DNA of 64,000 bases from Haematococcus lacustris (taxonomy: Eukaryota > Chlorophyta > Chlorophyceae > Chlamydomonadales > Haematococcaceae): contig JASKMD010000019.1 of NCBI GenBank assembly GCA_030144725.1, forward strand, positions 7,862,760-7,926,759, read 5' to 3'. Shown here in pieces: positions 21,775 through 33,307 of the stretch. Numbering within the stretch: position 1 is the stretch's first letter; every line of letters starts with the position of its first letter. The notes under the pieces are model-generated. The model searched no databases, was not told the DNA's origin, and saw only the letters and a list, made by a program, of their open reading frames with translations. The position numbers and the translations under genes are program-made.

Positions 21775-24700
21775 CCGCTGCTGCTGCTGCTGCCGCCGCT
21801 GCTGCTGCTGCTGCTGCTGCTGCCACCGCTGCTGCTGCTGCTGTCACCACTTGGTGCAGGCTAAAGGAGGAGCTGCTATCCCTGGGGGTCATCTCTCTGC
21901 TCTTGGAGTACATCAAGTGAGCCCTCGGCACCCCAGCCCTCGGCACCCCAGCCAGCCCAACATAGGGCAGGCATACATAGGGCAGGCAGGCAGGCAGGGT
22001 TTCAAAGCAAGCAGAGCGGTAGCTGAGGGTCCCGCCACCCCACCCCACCCCACCCCACCCCACCCCACCCCACCCCACCCCACCCCACCCCACCCCACCC
22101 CACCCCACCCCACCCCACCCCACCCCACCCCACCCCACCCCACCCCACCCCACCCCACCCCACCCCACCCCACCCCACCCCACCCCACCCCACCCCACCC
22201 CACCCCACCCCACCCCACCCCACCCCACCCCACCCCACCCCACCCCACCCCACCCCACCCCACCCCACCCCACCCCACCCCACCCCACCCCACCCCACCC
22301 CACCCCACCCCACCCCACCCCACCCCACCCCACCCCACCCCACCCCACCCCACCCCACCCCACCCCACCCCACCCCACCCCACCCCACCCCACCCCACCC
22401 TTCCCAGCCATCACCCCACCAAGATGTGCTGCTGTTGGACGTGCAGGCCGTGGCTATTGACCGTCTGCACCAGCAATACGATCCAAACGGTAATTCGCAA
22501 AGAGCACCCCCTGCTGCTTCCCCACCGCCCTGCCCAACGCTGCACCTGCGCCTCATCTTGGTGCAGTGACCATGCAAGCACTGCCCCCCTCACCCCCTGC
22601 CCCACCCCACCCTGCTGGCCTACCCGCCCACCTGCCCGCCCACCATCCAAGGCTGGCCACACTGCCTGCAGGCGAGCGAAGACAGCACCAAGGCTGGTCG
22701 CCACCTGCTAGCCCCTGACTGGCAAGGGGCCATGCGCGTTCTGTTGGCCGCCGCACCAACCGACAAGGCCAGCTCCCAGGACTTCCAGTGCCCCCCTGGT
22801 AGGCATTGCCTAAATGTGTGATATGAGTATGTGATGTGTGTGATGTGTGGGGGTGGGGGTGGGGGTGGGTGGATGTGAATGTATGGGGCGGTGGGTGGGT
22901 GTGGGTGGGTGTGGGTGGGTGAGGGGCGCTTGCGATCCTGGGGTCACAGAGAGGCCCTCTGGGGTGCCTTAGGTGAGGTCGACTCCCCTCATGAGCCTGG
23001 CAGCTGGTTCAGGTGCGAGGGGTCCAGGCTGAGAGAGCCCGCAGCCAGTAGCGGGCACGAAGGGAAGGAGCTGTGTGGTGGTGTGGGGCTACCCACGTCA
23101 ATGTGTTCAGTGGCCGCGCCCTGCCCCACTCTCCCCCCTGCCCCACACTGACCCAGGCCAGGTCGCCCTGGCCCATGCTCTGACCCAGTAGGCGGTGTGT
23201 TGGGCCCCCAGCCCTGCAGTCAGCGCTGTGTGCCTCACCCTGTGTGGTGGCCTGTGTGGTGCCCAACACACGCACCCCAGCCCTGCAGTCAGCGCTGTGT
23301 GGGCCTGCAAGCTGGGTGCTGGCTGTAGCTGAGGGGCCCCCCACTATGTGTGCCTCACCCTGTGTGGTGCTGCAGGCAAGCAGGCCCTGTTCAGCAAGTA
23401 CCTGATCATTGCCGCCCACTACCTGCTGTTCTGGCTGGCTGTCATGCAGGCAAGGCCCCTGGGGGGGGGGCAGAGGGGGGGCAGGGGGAGGGGCCGGTAA
23501 AGTTGTAGCAAGTTGTTGGTGGGTGTCTCAGGCTTGGTTAGTCGGGTAGCTGAATTTACATGTAGTGGGTTAGTTAGAAAGTTTAGTTCGCAAGTAGATT
23601 GGGTAGGTTAGCTCACATGTAGTCAGTAAGTTGGGTAGGTAAGTTGGGTAGGTTGGATGCTGGATTGTGAGCTGGCGGGCAGAGCGGTTGTGACCTGGCT
23701 CTGTCTTGTTGGTTGAACCTGTTAACAGGACAGGCAGGCACCGGGGGGGCAACCCTCCTCCTCACAACCGCAGCGTGCACAGCGCCACCTCCCCTCCCCC
23801 CTCCTCTCCCTCTCCCCTCCTCCCCTTCCCCCCCTCTCCCGCCTCCTCCCCCACTCCCCCTCTCCCCCCCCCCGCTCCCACTGCAGATTGTGTACACCGT
23901 CATCTCCACCGTGTTCACCATGCTGAGGGTGAGTGAGCGGCTGAGCCATGCTGCAGGCAATGCTGCAGGGGGGGGAGTGAGCAGCTGAGCGACACGGAAG
24001 GCTGCTGAAGGTGCTGTGCTCTCCCTGCAGTCCGGGCAGGCCGGGCGGCAGGCAGGCAGGAGAACACAAACATTCGACTGTAACATAGAATATAAGATGG
24101 TGTGAGTACGGAGAAAGCGGGCGATGGTGGGGCAGAGGGGGGCTATATGGGGCTGTAACCCGCTGCGGCTGCCCTGCAGTTCCGGCAGGCAGGCAACATG
24201 AAAACATCTGACTTGGAATTAGCATTTGAACGTAGCTTAGATAGGAACCGTATGGGGGAAGCAGGCGATGGTGGGGCAGAGGGGGGGCCATAGGGGCTGT
24301 ACTCCCCTGGTGGTGCCCTGCAGTTCTGCAGCTTCAACCGCTGGGAGCAGGCAGCGCGTGTGGCACAGAGTGAGCCGGGTGAGGCGCTGAAGCTGCTGCC
24401 CCAGCTGGTCAAGATGGGACGCAAGTCCGTGAAGGGGCCGCCGCCTGACGGCCCTAGGTCTGGCCCCGCTGCTGCTCCCCCCCCTGCCCCTGACGCTCCA
24501 GCGCCCCCCAACCCTTGCCCCCCTCCCACCTCGGATGCGGAGCGTTCTCCACTAGCACCGCAGCAGCAGGGGGGGGAGGGCGGGCAGTCCTGGTGCAACA
24601 AGCTGGTGCGGGGTGCCAAGGCAGGCTGGCAGGCTACACTTGGCTGCCTGGACATCCCTGTGTTTGACAGGTGAGGGGGTGGGAGGGCAGGCAGGGGGTG

Positions 24701-27700
24701 AGAATATGAGAGGGGTGCAGGGACCTCCCCCCTCCCCCCTCCCCCCTCCCCCCCCCCCCCCTCCCCCCTCCCCCCTCCCCCCTCCCCCCTCCCCCCTCCC
24801 CCCTCCCCCCTCCCCCCTCCCCCCTCCCCCCTCCCCCCTCCCCCCTCCCCCCTCCCCCCCTCCCCCCTCCCCCCTCCCCCCTCCCCCCTCCCCCCTCCCC
24901 CCTCCCCCCTCCCCCCTCGCCCTCCCCGCCTCCCCCCTCCCCCCTCCCCCCTCCCCCCCTCCCCCCCTCCCCCCTCCCCCTCCCCCTCCCCCTCCCCCCT
25001 CGCCCCTCCCCCCTCGCCCCTCCCCCCTCGCCCCTCCCCCCTCGCCCCTCCCCCCTCGCCCCTCGCCCCTCCCCCCCTCCCCCCTCCCCCCTCCCCCCCT
25101 CCCCCCTCCCATCTAAACTAACCTCCAGCCGCTGACTGCCGTGCGCTTGCAGCCTGCGGGGCGTGCTGTTGATGCGGTGCGCAGCACACGGGGTGCATGA
25201 GATGGCGCATGTGAACCTGGTGAACACTGCAGACCAGGTGAGCTGCAGCGGTAGACAAGAGGAAGGGGGTGACGGCGAGGATGAAGTGGACATCATGGAT
25301 GAAGGGAAGATCATGGGCGAAGGCAGGGATGCAGACAAGGCAGGGCAGGGGGTTGGCGGGGCAGGTGTGCGTTGAGGGTAAGGAGAGCAAGGCCTTGCTC
25401 AGGGGCTGATGCAGGGGAGTCGGGCGATGGGTTCAGTTAGCTGAGCTGGCAGCAGCTTGAGGTCAGGTGGTGTTGCGGGGCAACAAGGAGCGCTGGCAGC
25501 GGCAGGAGCAGGCTCTGCGTGGCTGCCTGGACATTCCAGTCTTTGACAGCAGCCTNNNNNNNNNNNNNNNNNNNNNNNNNNNNNNNNNNNNNNNNNNNNN
25601 NNNNNNNNNNNNNNNNNNNNNNNNNNNNNNNNNNNNNNNNNNNNNNNNNNNNNNNNNNNNNNNNNNNNNNNNNNNNNNNNNNNNNNNNNNNNNNNNNNNN
25701 NNNNNNNNNNNNNNNNNNNNNNNNNNNNNNNNNNNNNNNNNNNNNNNNNNNNNNNNNNNNNNNNNNNNNNNNNNNNNNNNNNNNNNNNNNNNNNNNNNNN
25801 NNNNNNNNNNNNNNNNNNNNNNNNNNNNNNNNNNNNNNNNNNNNNNNNNNNNNNNNNNNNNNNNNNNNNNNNNNNNNNNNNNNNNNNNNNNNNNNNNNNN
25901 NNNNNNNNNNNNNNNNNNNNNNNNNNNNNNNNNNNNNNNNNNNNNNNNNNNNNNNNNNNNNNNNNNNNNNNNNNNNNNNNNNNNNNNNNNNNNNNNNNNN
26001 NNNNNNNNNNNNNNNNNNNNNNNNNNNNNNNNNNNNNNNNNNNNNNNNNNNNNNNCCGTGTGCAGCCCCGGTGTTGCCCTCGCCACGTCAGCTTGGGCAT
26101 CAGCAAGGGGGGCCCCTGGCCACGGCTGGGACCAGCAGTTGGCACCCCTCCGCACAGCAGGTGGACGTGGTGATGGATCTGGAAGCGGACTTGCTGGCGT
26201 GAGTGGGTCCAGGGCTTGGAGGGGTGTGTGGGTGCGGGGGTGTCAGTTGTGAGGTTACAAGGAAGGGTCCTCCTCAGGTGGGATGGGGGGGGCCTGGAAA
26301 AGAGAGGCTGGAGAAGGGGATCTGGAGGGTGTGACGAGGGGGGGTGTGCATGCATGCCCCTCAAGCCCCCAGAGGCATTCAGATGGTGGAGCTGAGGCCT
26401 AAGGCTGGGGTTAGGGTTGGGGTTAGGGTTAGGGTTAGGGTTAGGGGTTAGGGTTAACCCAACCCTAATCCTAACCCTAACCCAGGAAGCCCTAACCCTG
26501 GGAGCTCAGGGCTGAGGGGCGAGGGCAGGGGTTGGGGGGGTGAGGAGCCTAGCTGTCTGCTCTGAGGCAGAGGTCTAGCAGGAGGGAGGAGAAGGGGCTT
26601 GTAGGGTAAGGGGGAAGAGCGAGCGCCCGTGCCCTGGCTAACAGGCATGCGTGTGAGGAGGTCAGGCAAGGGCTGGGCTGGGCGAGGCATCTCAGCTCCA
26701 GGGGGATTAGGGTGAGGGGTGGGGGAGAGCGTGGAGGAACATTATGGCTTGCCATGATCGTTTACAACCCACCCCAATTCTATCCCCGTCTTAGCTTGTC
26801 CATGATTAGCCCCTCACACCACTACAGCAGGGAGGGAGCATGGCCCTGACCAGACTCTACTGTGTCTTGGTGCCAACCCTACTCGCCAAGCTGCCCACTG
26901 CCCGCCCTGCCCTGCCTGCCCCCTCCACCTTGCCCTGCCCTGCCCTGCCCTGCCCTGCCCTGCCCTGCGCAGCCTGTTCTGGTTCAGGCGCCCAAAGCTG
27001 CTGCTGTGGGTGGTGGCCATGGTGGCCACCCTGAACGGTCTGTCCCTCATGGTCAGCTGCTACTTCCTTGTCGTGAAGGGGCCCGTTCTGGGCTTCCAGG
27101 CAGTCGCCATCTGGCTGCCCCTGCTGCTCATCGACTTGGCCTCTGCCTGCTACCTGGGTTACGTCACCCTGCCCCAGGTCAGTGCCAAGGGGCTGCGCTC
27201 CGTAGCCAATGCTGCACCTGCGCACCATGCTCCCCACCCGTGCGGCTGCAGCAGGAGTAGTGTGCTTGCCATCGCAGAGAAATGCCTGTACAGTGTAGAT
27301 ATCTGATACCTGCCAGGCGGTGTGACTGATGTGCTTGCCTGGTGAATATCACACGCTTGTTGGGGGTGCGGAGTCGCTGCCAAGAGGGTGGGGTGAGTAG
27401 CGAGGGGTGCTCGGTCACATCGTATGCCCGTGTGTGCGATGCTCTTCCTCGTCGCGCAGTATGGTTTGTTGGTCACGGCGCTGGTGGCCGACCCGGAGGA
27501 CCTTTTCGACATTCTGCAGAGCGCAGCACTGGCGGACGCGCTGGCCGAGGAGCACGAGGGCATCACTGGGTAAGCTGGGTATGCTTGCGTGATGAACATT
27601 GTGGTGCTGCGTTCGACAGACCTCAATAAGCAAAGAGCACCTCGACGTGTGCTTCGGACATGCCCTCGGGACCCTGCTCTACCTTACCAGGGACAGGGAC

Positions 27701-30549
27701 TGCACTTGGTACCCTCAAGTTTGGGCTGGCGGTTGACCGCTCCCTGCATGCGTTGCCCGTGGCGCAGGAAGGTCATTCATCTGCTCAGCCACTTGCAGCC
27801 TGGGAAGCAAGCGGCACAGCGGCACCACGAGGAGAAGCGCAGAATGGCACGCAAGAAGAACGACCAACGCAGCAACGCCATCGCGAAGCAGTTTGGTTTG
27901 ACCAGCGACCCCTTAAACGACGTGTACGAGACCCGCGCGGGCGCGTCGCCAGCCGGCCCTGCCGATGATATGCCCGCAAGCTATGACGCCGGCCCCGCAG
28001 CGAACGGGACCGCGACCACGGGGCATGCCACACTGCCATACACAGAGAACACGATGAAAGCAGCGGACGACTGTGCGGAGGTGTTCGTGGAGCTGCTGGC
28101 TTTACGTGCAGGCGTCATCTGGGCCTCACGGCCACCCAGTGTGGAGGCCTTCAGGCACAAGCTGGACCGTTTCGTGCCGTTAGTGAGGTGCGTTGTCCAC
28201 TGCCCACACAGCAGCTATGTGTGGCTGTGGTGCACAACACATGCTGATGCCTGTGTTGATCAATGCTTGACCACTTTTGGCGCCAGGGCTCATGTGGGTC
28301 ACTGTTTGTCAGCAAGCTGCTGACACTGTGTGCCAGCAACCCCTATTGCGTGTTGCTGTCCAATGGCTGCTGAGCCTGCCTGCTAGTCAGTTTTGTGTAT
28401 TGCTTGCTGCATGCATGGATGCCACCGTCACTGCAACTCCTTGTCACTGCTCCTCCTTGGCTCCTGCTGTGCAAGCTGCAAAGCATTATCACCAGCATAC
28501 GACGAGGTGTTCAGATAAGGCACTGATGCAGACTCAGCCCCAAGAGCAAGATGCAGCAGCTATGAGCATGGCATGGCATGGCATGTGCTGGGTGGGTCTG
28601 TGCTACCCAGCAGCAGCGGCTGCAGCTCAGTGGCTGGATCTGGATCTGGTTGTGCCTGCTGGCTTGCAGGCTGTTGTTGAGGGTGTGGGCGCTTAAGGCC
28701 AAGGCTGAAGAGGCCAAGGCTCAGGGCGCACACCACGTGGATGACAGGGAGATGACAACTGCGCTGGTGAGCTGGGGCCAGCGACTCTATGCATGCCACC
28801 AAGCGCATGAGAGTGGGCAGTCAAGTGTGTGCCGCCCCTCGCCCTTGCACACATATACATCCACACTCTCACTCTCTTGGCCATGCATTGCCTCACACTG
28901 CCGTGTTGTGACATGACGCGCGCAGTAGTGGGTCCCTGCTTGACTTGCGATTTGTTGCTCTACTCTGCTTTGCATGCTGTACTTGCATGTTGAGGAGGTA
29001 TGCCTGCTCGTTGAATGCCATCACGCACGTAGGCCCAGCTGCGGGTCAACCCTGAGCTTCGGGCATTGCGCTCCGCCTTTGATGTCCTGGACCCCAAGCA
29101 TGCCGACAAGATCACGGCCACCCAGCTGGGTCACCATGTGGGTTGTCACTCATCCTAGATGTCTCCCTGACCCTGGCCCTGGCCCTGGCCCTGGCCCTGG
29201 CCCTGGCCCTGGCCCTGGCCCTGGCCCTGGCCCTGGCCCTGAGCCCTGGCCCTGGCCCTGGCCCTGGCCCTGGCCCTGGCCCTGGCCTTGGCCCTATGTG
29301 AGCGGGTCCTCACCTTGCTTGTGATGGGCAGCAAGGTCCAGTCGTGCTAATTCCCACCCTGCCACAGCCAGTGATGCAGCCACGAAGCTTGCTAGCTCCA
29401 AACATGACCTCAGGCCTCATGCTGTGTGTGCTGACTGGTCAGGTGCGGCACGTGTTGGGATCAGGCGTGAGTCCAGGAGAGTTGAAGACCATGCTGAGCG
29501 AGGTACGGATGCATGGTTGATTAATTGATTCCTTATCAATAGTAAACCAACAAATCAGCCCCGCAACGTCATGGAACGCTGCTGCTGCTGCTGCTAGTCG
29601 TGCCTGGCTGCTGGTGTATGAAGGGAGTGGCTGGCAGCTTCACAGCTCCTGACCTTGGCAGTGACAGCTGGCCCTGGCTGGACCAGCTGGGCCCTACTGA
29701 CCTGCAGGTGGACGTGGACGGCTCAAAAAGCATCAGCTTCTCAGAGATGGTGCTGTACCTGTGTTTTTGTGCTATAGACCCCAAGGTTGGCGGTTCAGGT
29801 GGGTGGGCGTGGTGCCAGCAGCATGTCAAAATGATGTGCTGCCACATGCCTACCTCACCTTGTGATGCGTGTGTCCAACATGCGCCGCCTGCCTTGTGCT
29901 GCACTGCCACGTGTAAGACCATGCTGGACGCTGACAGAGGCCCAATTTGCATGGTAGTCTGCATGCTTGCAAAGTTGGGGTTCTGGCGCATGCTCTTGGT
30001 GCTCATGGGTCCCAGCCTATGCTTAAGGCTTGCGTGGTGTTCATCTTTGTGTTGCTGGTGGCAAGGGCTTGAGAAAGTGAGGCCTGTGCACCAGAGGTTG
30101 GCACGAGCATGACCGGGTTGAAATGAAGTCCAGGCTCGGCAGCAGTGGTCCAGGGGTTGAGAAAGCTAAGATACCTACAGGGTGTTACCTTCCTTGACCT
30201 GTTACATGTATAGCAATCCAGCAAGCATATTCTGATCCTTTGCTTACAATGGCAAGGCTGGAGGTGGCATGTGTGGCTCGTCTGTTGTGTGTGTGTAGCT
30301 TCCCATCATTGCAGTACCCGCAAGTCTGATGTACCCCCTTGCCGTTGCCTGCCTCACTCAGGCCGCATCACACTGGACAGCCTGGCCACCGCCTGTGAGA
30401 ACCTAGGCTGCGACACCTTGAACAGCGTGCGGACGCTGAAGGCTATGATCCGGATGGCGGACCCAGACAAGCTGAGGGTGGTGGGCTTGCGCCGCTTCGT
30501 GCACGTGCTCAGTTTCATAGACTTTGACAGCGTGCCACTGGCACCCTGA
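20772..30549 (+). CDS. MLO-family seven-helix membrane protein with C-terminal EF-hands
   Basis: Exons by eye: 20772-20812, 21278-21418 (helix LFLLFMAIAVFWELVLGFL), 21860-21916 (LKEELLSLGVISLLLEYIK), 22408-22489, 22672-22798, 23376-23449 (GKQALFSKYLIIAAHYLLFW), 23887-23928, 24324-24670 (FCSFNRWEQAA), 25153-25237, gap, 26161-26198, 26973-27177 (LFWFRRPKLLLW; CYLGYVTLPQ), 27460-27569 (YGLLVTALVADPEDLFDIL), 27768-28187, 28670-28766, 29033-29137, 29443-29502, 29708-29785 and about 30362-30549. The KEEL.LGFISLLL-like segment, the GK..L.S loop, the LFWF.RPKL segment and the YVTLP..YGLVT segment are MLO hallmarks. After a basic stretch (HHEEKRRMARKK), exons 13-17 stay in phase and give EF-hands, one canonical (VDVDGSKSISFSEM). 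Plant MLOs bind calmodulin. The last junction is unresolved, and the frame of exon 4 is uncertain. A separate downstream EF-hand gene is the alternative. Confidence 0.75.
21500..21583 (+). repeat. (CCCCAG)n hexamer array in MLO intron 2
   Basis: About 13 perfect units in the intron after the first transmembrane exon. Confidence 0.9.
21698..21843 (+). repeat. CTG-rich trinucleotide array before MLO exon 3
   Basis: Runs of CTG interrupted by CCACCG and CCGCCG, ending 16 bases before the acceptor at 21,859. It is read as intronic, since the acceptor TTGGTGCAG restores the MLO frame. Confidence 0.85.
22032..22400 (+). repeat. (CACCC)n pentamer array in MLO intron 3
   Basis: About 74 essentially perfect CACCC units filling most of the intron. 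The uniformity suggests recent expansion or an assembly-sensitive length. Confidence 0.95.
24000..24323 (+). repeat. Three diverged tandem copies of an intron-end segment before MLO exon 8
   Basis: Segments near 24,000-24,115, 24,120-24,245 and 24,250-24,323 share GATGGTGGGGCAGAGGGGG and a CCCTGCAGT acceptor-like end. The first two are followed by AAACAT with an AT-rich tail. Only the last acceptor leads into the FCSFNRWEQ exon. Confidence 0.6.
24724..25109 (+). repeat. (TCCCCCC)n heptamer array in MLO intron
   Basis: Polypyrimidine tract of T plus about six C, with CTCGCCCC variants near the 3' end. It is open in several frames on both strands but is plainly low complexity. Confidence 0.92.
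25438..25555 (+). other. Partial duplicate of MLO exon 8 end at gap edge
   Basis: NKERWQRQEQALRG then CLDIPVFDS repeats the end of exon 8 (CLDIPVFD) with several synonymous base changes and runs into the gap. It may be a true duplicated exon or a misassembled allele. Confidence 0.5.
25556..26055. other. Assembly gap (500 N)
   Basis: Exactly 500 unknown bases, the usual placeholder for a gap of unknown length. One or more MLO exons (between LVNTADQ and VDVVMDLEA) may be missing here. Confidence 0.98.
26408..26483. repeat. Head-to-head interstitial telomere-type repeat
   Basis: GGTTAGGG units (26,408-26,455) meet CCCTAA units (26,457-26,483) at GGGTTAACCC. The unit is the TTAGGG type with a few GGGGTT variants. 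It lies in an MLO intron. Confidence 0.85.
29166..29290 (+). repeat. (CCCTGG)n hexamer array
   Basis: About 20 units with one GAGCCC interruption, in the intron after the first EF-hand exon. Confidence 0.9.
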
Positions 30550-31162
30550 CAGCTCCTGCTTGGCTTCCAGACAAGAAGGGGTTGAGCAGTAGAGGGCTGA
30601 GGACCAGCTAGTAGTAGTTTTGGAGCAAGCTTGGGCAACAAGAGGGTCCTGTGGGACGGGGAAGGGGGCAGTAGTAGCGCAGGCCAAAATGCCGCACACA
30701 TACACACACATACATACACACACATACATATGTACAATCGCACACTTGAACACGTGGCATGTGATGCGTGCGATTTCTTTTTAGCGGATGTGTGGTAGGG
30801 TACAAATGTAACCTAGCTTGGTGTTCGCATGTAGTTCACGACGCTCTAGATACGAGGAGGGGTTAGGTTTGTGATGTGCGAATGCCATGCATCAGCAAGC
30901 ATGATGCTATTGCTGGCAATACTGCACTCTCCTTTGCAATCCCTTTATAGTCATACAAAACGTATTCAACATGGAGCAACATGCTTGACTGTGGGTAATC
31001 TCACTCAGCTACTCCAATCAAGTTGAAGTATCCTCGGTCGCACCCTTGATGACTACAACCCCACTCTTGTGGCACTCTTTCCCCCTAGACCACTGGGCAC
31101 CATATCAAAACTAACAGCTTTATGCTTATGTGATGCTAACAGCCTGTGTAAACCACTAGGGC
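30550..31162. other. 3' flank of MLO gene
   Basis: Contains a CA-rich dinucleotide stretch (30,696-30,726), and at about 31,030-31,075 a motif (CCTCGGTCGCACCCTTGATG) shared with the extra DNA upstream of Fanzor copy B. No gene is seen. Confidence 0.45.
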
Positions 31163-31351
31163 TTATGCATTGTTGCGGGCCCGGCCATCAACGCCTCGCC
31201 GGTACTCCTCAGCCCGACCCTTGCTGACTTCAAATATGTCGAAGTAGGGGTTCTCCGGCACTGGTCTAGGCACACCCACACCGGTTCGTCTCTTCTTCCT
31301 CGCCATAAACAATAGCAACGCGAGGCAGCTACAAATACTAAGGATTGTCAT
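31163..31351 (-). CDS. Possible small single-helix membrane protein
   Basis: A 62-residue frame on minus: MTILSICSCLALLLF forms one hydrophobic helix, followed at once by a basic cluster (MARKKRRTG) and a polar tail with PENPYFDIFEVSKGRAEEYR. Hydrophobic helix then basic stop-transfer then charged tail is an ordered pattern rather than random sequence. I do not recognise a family. It could instead be the last exon of a longer gene upstream on minus, since the frame stays open further upstream. Confidence 0.3.
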   Translation of the reverse strand: MTILSICSCLALLLFMARKKRRTGVGVPRPVPENPYFDIFEVSKGRAEEYRRGVDGRARNNA

Positions 31352-33307
31352 GTTTGTCACACACATGTCTACACATGTGTAGACTTCTAGACTTCCAGGC
31401 TTGGACAATCTTGGACGCCTTCTCGATGAAAACCTCGAGGCTCTCAGTGAGCGGCCTACAGGATTATTCGCGAGCGGCGCAGTTCCCCTTGCAAGAAGTG
31501 CAACGGAGTGACTTGCAACCGGTGGAATAATAAACGTCCACCCGCGCGAGGTTTGCTTGCGATCCAACGGGAGTTGTTGGGTGGCTTGCGAGAAAATTGA
31601 CCATGCCCCAGCCGCTCCGTGACAAGGTAGAACGGTCAGGGCCGCGACCAGGAAACTTCCTGCAATCGTTGGCAACACAGCCAGCATGCAGCAGATATAG
31701 CCGTTGCGGTGCAAACGGGATCGCGCATCCCTCCGCGCACTGCCTTGCCCCCTTTGAGGCCACTGCCAGGGCCGTGGTCACACATTGCCGCTCAACTGTG
31801 ACCCAAGCTTGCATGCTCTGCAAGCCCAAAATATTACTGACTGCTGCTAATCCCAGGGCAGTGGACACATGTCCCAGACAGCAGCCAGGCAAAGGCTCTT
31901 TCAGTGCGTGGTCAGAGTGTGTGCCTCATGAAAAGACAGCCTGACTTACCATGCTGCCACGGGTTGGCTTGGGTGATCGTAGCTGACTCACCTGCGACCC
32001 CCCTGGGGGACCCCCCCAGGGTAGGCTGCGCAACTTGAGGGGGGCAGCAGCAGCAGCAGCAGCGGCACGCCGCAGGCTTGGCGTAGGGAGGGGGCAACTG
32101 CTTCGTGTCAGGGGGCATCCGCACAACAGCTGCCAGCGCTGCCAGGCTGGGGCAACACCACCCGTCAGGCAACGCTAAGGTGCGGAAGCGGTGTGCTGGT
32201 GCTGCCAAAGCAACCCCTGGTGCTGTTAGGCTGATGCCCTGGTGCCCAGCCCCCTCTTGCAAACACCTTGAGAGCTGACTCTGCTGACTCATTGCTAGCT
32301 GAGTCATATCCTGGCGCCCAGTGCAACATAGAGGCTCCTGGTCTAGTGGCATCGCTTGTGCCGCTGCTGCTGCTAGTGGCCCCCTGTTGCTGCCGCATGG
32401 CCGTGTTGCTGCCACTGCTGCTCAGTCATGGTTGCAGAGGCTGCGTCCTAGGGCCACTGCACCCCACACCTGATGACATGCCCATGATGACCTGGTGGCC
32501 TGGTGGTGGTGGTGGTGGTGGTGATAATGGCGATGCTCACACTGCTGCCCAGCAATGGTATGGGTAGAGCAATAGCTAGGCAAGGCAATGACAAAGACTG
32601 GGCCACGACTGATGGGTGGTGGTGGTGGTGGTGGTGATAATGGCGATGCTCACACTGCTGCCCAGCAATGGTATGGGTAGAGCAATAGCTAGGCAAGGCA
32701 ATGACAAAGACTGGGCCACGACTGATGACTCAGTGCACGGTCATGACCTTGGCTAGCTTCTTGCCACCTAACAACCAACTCAAATGAGAACAAGTGGGGT
32801 GCGTGACCGTCCTCTACTCCAACCCTCTGTGACCCTATGGGCGGGAAGCACTTGAGCACTGTGTTGATGCTGCTGCTGGTACTGGTGCTGGCGATGCTGT
32901 TGCTGCCTGTCCTGATGATGATGGTGGCCGGAGCTGCTGCTACAGGCTCCTGGTCTTGACACACAGCTCAGCTAGGCATGCGGCCCAGGGCTCGTATGCA
33001 GGTAGGGCATGTACCTCCCACTGCCCCTCACTGACCCTGTCGCTGCCTGGCACTCCAACGCAGGGTCTTCAACCCTGACACCCATACAGCCTTCCACAGC
33101 CCCACTGCTTAACACCTAAGCAGTGTTAACACCTAGCTACCGGCTTAAACACCCAGCCAGCCAAAACCACTGCTGTTAGTGCGGGCTGCCTAGCTGTCGC
33201 CCAGCAGCAATACACCTCAGTAGATGTGGAGGCCTCAGGCAGCCAACCACTTACCTCACCCAGTTCCAGCCTTCACCTGGTCCTGGCCCTGCCCAGCTGC
33301 CCCCCAC
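31352..33307. other. Mostly unassigned region between small ORF and WW-protein gene
   Basis: Only low-support frames. Further 3' exons of the WW-protein gene are expected here, because its last recognised exon ends in a donor before the second WW domain is complete. I could not place them. Confidence 0.35.
32503..32728 (+). repeat. 113-bp perfect tandem duplication
   Basis: GGTGATAATGGCGATGCTC at 32,521 recurs at 32,634. The two units run through CAATGACAAAGACTGGGCC with no difference that I see. Each begins in a GGT trinucleotide run. Confidence 0.9.

Noticed and set aside
21605..22714. WGGVG and HPTPP repeat proteins
   Set aside because: Produced by the CACCC array in an MLO intron that is bounded by good splice sites.
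24552..25338. GGGRGEG and PPPPS frames
   Set aside because: Low-complexity TCCCCCC tract inside an intron.
31912..32415. 167-codon minus frame
   Set aside because: No recognisable domain, and the Cys run comes from a CAG trinucleotide stretch.
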